Of a DNA stretch of 64,000 nucleotides, positions 61,091-64,000 are shown one piece after another (within the stretch, counting starts at the first letter, position 1; each line of letters opens with the position of its first letter). Source of the stretch: Clostridium thermosuccinogenes (GTDB lineage: Bacteria; Bacillota; Clostridia; Acetivibrionales; DSM-5807); contig NZ_CP021850.1 in NCBI RefSeq assembly GCF_002896855.1, positions 2,257,665 to 2,321,664 of the forward strand. The letters run 5' to 3'. Made by a program: the position numbers and the translations under genes. The notes under the pieces were generated by a model that saw only the letters and a program-made list of their open reading frames with translations, was not told where the DNA came from and ran no database searches.

Positions 61091-62119
61091 TTGGCTACTA
61101 TAAAGGATATTGCTAAGCATGCGGGAGTGTCTCCAAGTACTGTGTCCATTGTACTTAACGGGCAAGCTGATGTAAGAAAAATATCAGCAAAAACTCAAAA
61201 GAAAGTATGGGCTGCCATAAGGGCTCTTGAGTACCAACCCAACATACCAGCACGGCGTTTGCGTGGAGATTCCCAGTCTAAAACCTTGGTTATTGCTGTT
61301 TTCTGGGCTTCGGATTTCAGAGCTCATATGGTATTGCGCTTTCTACGAGGCTTACAGGATGAAATTTTGCAATCAAATCGTGAATGTGAAATCATTATTC
61401 ATCCATATAAAAACAATGAATTATGCAACATTACATCTTTGCGATCAATGAATATGTATAATGCTGCTATTATTTGCAATGCTTCTTCAAAAGATCTGGA
61501 ATATTTAGAAAGCTGTAACTTTAACATACCCATTATCCTTTATAATCGGCACTCCCAAAAATACTGCACTGTGAATGTGGATGACGTCAAACTAGGCAGT
61601 ATACCAGCTCAGGTGTTTGCGTCCCGAGGCCATCGAAAAGCGGCCATTATTACCTCTCAACCCGTTTTTTCAGGTATGGAGGTGCGTATTGAAAGTTTTA
61701 TATCTACTGCTACCAAACATAATTTAGAAATTGTAGACGTCATTTATGAAGATAATTCTATGCCGGGAGGATTTTCAGCAGCAAAACGGTTGCTTGATCT
61801 TGAAGTTAAACCCGATTGTCTGTTTTGTGCTTCAGATGCTATGGCCATTGGAGCATTGCGCTGCGTACATAAATCAGGTATCATTATTCCTGACGATCTG
61901 GAATTGATTAGTATAGGAAATGGCGACATGGATCTTGAGGAATATGCTACTACATCTCTCTCAGTAGTTCACCTGCCTATGGAGAAGATGGCCGAAACCT
62001 GTCTTAGATTAGTCTTTGATGTACTTAACCATAGAATAGAACCTCCTCACTCCATTGAGCTACCTGTTCACTACATAGCGCGGGAAAGCTGCGGCGAAAT
62101 GAATATTGACGAAGGATAA
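61091..62119 (+). CDS. LacI-family transcriptional regulator (second)
   Basis: A 342-residue LacI/GalR regulator. The HTH is ATIKDIAKHAGVSPSTVSIV (residues 2-21) with VLNGQADVRKIS following, then the sugar-binding core. The start is the TTG at 61091 with GGAGG 7 bases upstream; an upstream TTG (61073) overlaps that ribosome site and is less likely. Divergent from the MBL/AtuA/CocE/GH3 gene row, which it may control through the 60882-60908 sites. Confidence 0.92.
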   Translation: MATIKDIAKHAGVSPSTVSIVLNGQADVRKISAKTQKKVWAAIRALEYQPNIPARRLRGDSQSKTLVIAVFWASDFRAHMVLRFLRGLQDEILQSNRECEIIIHPYKNNELCNITSLRSMNMYNAAIICNASSKDLEYLESCNFNIPIILYNRHSQKYCTVNVDDVKLGSIPAQVFASRGHRKAAIITSQPVFSGMEVRIESFISTATKHNLEIVDVIYEDNSMPGGFSAAKRLLDLEVKPDCLFCASDAMAIGALRCVHKSGIIIPDDLELISIGNGDMDLEEYATTSLSVVHLPMEKMAETCLRLVFDVLNHRIEPPHSIELPVHYIARESCGEMNIDEG

Positions 62120-62187
62120 GGGAAAGTAACGCATAGACCAAAAATCTATTTAATATGCAGCAAAATCTATGCAGAAAAATCATCCGA

Positions 62188-62481
62188 TTAAGCTCTACGC
62201 CTATTTTCCGGATTTTTAGCCAAAAGCAAATATATAACTCCCAAAATCGCTAACACTGCAAAAACAATCGTAAACCAAGGAGAAGAGGTTCTTTCTGCCA
62301 AGTAAACTGCCGTTGGTCCATCTGCGCCACCTATAATTCCCACTGAAACCGAATTGGTCACATCATTAATAAATTTGTGAGACAGATATAATGGCAATAT
62401 ATAAGTAAGAAAAACGCTGATAACCGCTACCAAAGCGCATATAACAGTCAATAGCTTAATTACCTTGTTAAAATTGATCAT
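62188..62481 (-). CDS. Miniature OadB-like membrane protein
   Basis: A 97-residue protein with two membrane helices (about 10-30 and 70-89) around a segment [20 protein letters not shown] (about 46-65), the ion-binding signature of the beta subunit of Na+-pumping decarboxylases, also seen in the full-length oadB at 12666. It lacks all other OadB helices but has a GAGGTG ribosome site and an intact frame, so it does not look like debris. Stand-alone proteins of this kind occur in Clostridia, mostly misannotated as OadB fragments. The function is unknown. Confidence 0.82.
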   Translation of the reverse strand: MINFNKVIKLLTVICALVAVISVFLTYILPLYLSHKFINDVTNSVSVGIIGGADGPTAVYLAERTSSPWFTIVFAVLAILGVIYLLLAKNPENRRRA

Positions 62482-62897
62482 TTTTCTTCACCTCAATATA
62501 ATTATTTATTAAATCATAATGCTGAAAATCGATGTTTTAATACTTTTTTCAATGAATTCATTTTTGCCGGTACGTTGCAGCTTATAAAAATATCATTTGA
62601 GTATCAAGCATTTCATGATTTTGTTACCGCTTACTACAAATTTACAAATATGTATTTTTATTTTATTACGCAATATATTTGACAATACCTCTTCATTATT
62701 TTAACATGAATTTTATGAGTGTACAAAGATAATATCAAAATACCTATTGTATCCAAACACTGCCCTGATTAGTGTGAAAAAGCAATGAAACTCATTTTAG
62801 TACTGATGGTAGGAATAATGAGAAACATTACCTGTATAATTAACACGCATAATTCTATCACAATGAAACTTTATATAAATATCTCTTTTCTATATCA
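62482..62897. other. AT-rich intergenic, nothing identified
   Basis: 416 bases with no supported gene or RNA; the left end carries promoter sequence for the OadB-like gene. Confidence 0.4.
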
Positions 62898-63959
62898 CTA
62901 CCTAATGCTTTGCAGACCGGATTTCATAGCTAAATACCTAAGAAACGGATTATACATAGCAGGGGATTTCATGTTTTTAATAAGTAAATTTAATTTAATA
63001 CCCTTTACTTTCTGCTCATACCTTTCCAAAAATCCATCTATGCCCACCTCAAGGCTTTGAGCCAAGTATAAGGAGCTTTTCAATGCGTAGCTGATTCCTT
63101 CCGCAGAGCTGGGACTGATTGCGCCTGCATCCTCTCCCACTAGAGCTATACAATCCCTTCCGGTATAAAACTGTGATAATCTCTTTGGCCTATAGATATG
63201 TGCTCCTTCTGTTTTTACTTTGCTATCAAAATTAAAGCCTAACTTTGCCAGCTTTGCTTTCAACCTGTTATACCTTTCCCAAGGGCCGTCTTTGGGGCTA
63301 AGGGCAGACCCTAATAAGAGATATTTCTCCTTGGGTATGATCCAGGAGTAGAAATCGCTTATTTCCTCATCAAAAATCGCTGTGAAATAAGGTACGGTAT
63401 TTGAGCATTCAAACCATTCCTGAATTGCAATGTATTGTTTAGGAGTGCTTATGCCTTTGTCCAAATTCCTTCTTATCTTTGAGAGAGCCCCATCAGCACC
63501 TACAATAATCCTTGTCTTTGCAGACATCTCTCGTCCGTTATGCGAATATCTTACTTCATATCCTCCCGGTATTTCAGTAAAGCTTCTAAAAAAGGAGTTA
63601 AACTTTTTGTCAACACTGGTGGGAATAATGGAAACCATCCATTTATCAAATTTTTCCCTATCCATATTGTAATAGAATCTCTGGTACAGCCTTTCCAGGT
63701 TGTTGGTTAAATCAATAGTTCTCACAGCAAAAAGCTGCGGGTTGACCAAAATATCCTTTGGTATGCCTAAGCCCAGCTTCGCAATCATTTTCTGAGCATC
63801 CGGGGCCAATAGTCCCCCGCAGCATTTGATTGCATGGTTTTGGGGATTTTCATTTTCCAGATCGCGTTTATCAATCAATAAAACCTTATACTTGCTTCCT
63901 ATTAAACGTGCCAGGTTGGACCCCGCCGGGCCTGCACCCACAATGACAATATCATACAT
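62898..63959 (-). CDS. Geranylgeranyl reductase-family FAD oxidoreductase
   Basis: A 353-residue FAD-dependent oxidoreductase of the geranylgeranyl-reductase/CbrA-like group. FAD-binding: MYDIVIVGAGPAGSNLARLI (residues 1-20), the GxGxxG with the following LLIDKRD; a second conserved piece IIVGADGALSKIRRNL (about 151-166); and ALVGEDAGAISPSSAEGISY (about 271-290), the GD motif with the ribityl-binding Asp. Such enzymes reduce prenyl double bonds or other hydrophobic substrates; which one is not clear here. The last gene of the window, complete on the minus strand. Confidence 0.9.
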   Translation of the reverse strand: MYDIVIVGAGPAGSNLARLIGSKYKVLLIDKRDLENENPQNHAIKCCGGLLAPDAQKMIAKLGLGIPKDILVNPQLFAVRTIDLTNNLERLYQRFYYNMDREKFDKWMVSIIPTSVDKKFNSFFRSFTEIPGGYEVRYSHNGREMSAKTRIIVGADGALSKIRRNLDKGISTPKQYIAIQEWFECSNTVPYFTAIFDEEISDFYSWIIPKEKYLLLGSALSPKDGPWERYNRLKAKLAKLGFNFDSKVKTEGAHIYRPKRLSQFYTGRDCIALVGEDAGAISPSSAEGISYALKSSLYLAQSLEVGIDGFLERYEQKVKGIKLNLLIKNMKSPAMYNPFLRYLAMKSGLQSIR

Positions 63960-64000
63960 ATATCTACCTCATAAGCTTTGAAACATTTTTAGCTTCCTTT

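Noticed and set aside
1-64000. Mobile elements, rRNA and tRNA genes
   Set aside because: No transposase, integrase, terminal inverted repeats with target duplications, or rRNA/tRNA sequence was recognised by eye; a dedicated tRNA and IS search was not possible here.

Overview
The window looks like chromosomal DNA of an anaerobic, moderately AT-rich member of the Clostridia (Firmicutes). The evidence is: Shine-Dalgarno sites of the AAGGAGG type, frequent TTG/GTG starts, a Gram-positive SOS box, ArsR, LacI, MarR and MerR regulators, and many 4Fe-4S and Hdr-type redox proteins with no membrane quinone enzymes. The presence of GH130 and GH3 enzymes and of a fumarase/fumarate reductase locus would fit a plant-sugar fermenter that can make succinate; that is inference. 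No rRNA, tRNA, transposase or CRISPR array was found.

Layout. 0.2-2.5 kb: LacI regulator, a gene remnant, and a GH130 glycoside phosphorylase. 2.7-5 kb (minus): feoA-feoB plus a tiny Cys-rich protein behind two Fur-like boxes. 5.3-8.1 kb (minus): Cd/Zn-type P-type ATPase, a separate HMA metallochaperone and an ArsR/SmtB sensor with matching operators. 8.4-10.8 kb: a J-domain protein overlapping a membrane-anchored MutS-like ATPase. 10.8-12.4 kb (minus): an SOS-controlled Y-family polymerase with a small partner. 12.7-14.3 kb (minus): oadG-oadB of a Na+ pump without its catalytic subunit. 14.9-18.2 kb (minus): a two-component system, a small DCC-motif protein and a DUF2318 protein, separated by a precise 21-nt tandem array.

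18.5-30.1 kb (plus) is the main attraction: a LysR gene, then fumC-hdrB-hdrC-hdrA-flxD-flxC-flxB-flxA-frdB-frdA. HdrABC-FlxABCD complexes are known NADH-oxidising, flavin-based electron-bifurcating modules. Here they are joined in one gene train to fumarase and to a soluble fumarate reductase-like pair with no membrane anchor, a predicted non-covalent flavin, and an iron-sulfur subunit with two full 4Fe-4S motifs. The simplest reading is a cytosolic NADH-to-fumarate system that may couple succinate formation to ferredoxin reduction. LysR control is suggested by a 13-bp motif found upstream of lysR and repeated with exact 21-bp phasing upstream of fumC.

30-44 kb: a PQ-loop protein, a small EamA transporter, nucleoside hydrolase plus ribokinase, a MarR-controlled pair of multidrug ABC half-transporters, a MerR regulator, methyltransferase, and a c-di-GMP/HDOD signalling block. 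44-53 kb is accessory: methyltransferase, a frameshifted ABC transporter with a structured leader, a flavin-type oxidoreductase, an APH(3')-like kinase, a Nudix-GNAT fusion, a YgjP-type peptidase, and fragments of trmH-like and rtcB-like genes. 53-62 kb (minus): GH3 glucosidase, CocE-type hydrolase, AtuA-type pair and MBL hydrolase, facing a LacI regulator across a decayed solute-binding-protein gene. The end holds a 97-residue OadB-like miniature protein and a geranylgeranyl-reductase-type flavoprotein. Three copies of a roughly 60-nt hairpin element are scattered in intergenic regions (17.1, 31.4 and 55.9 kb).
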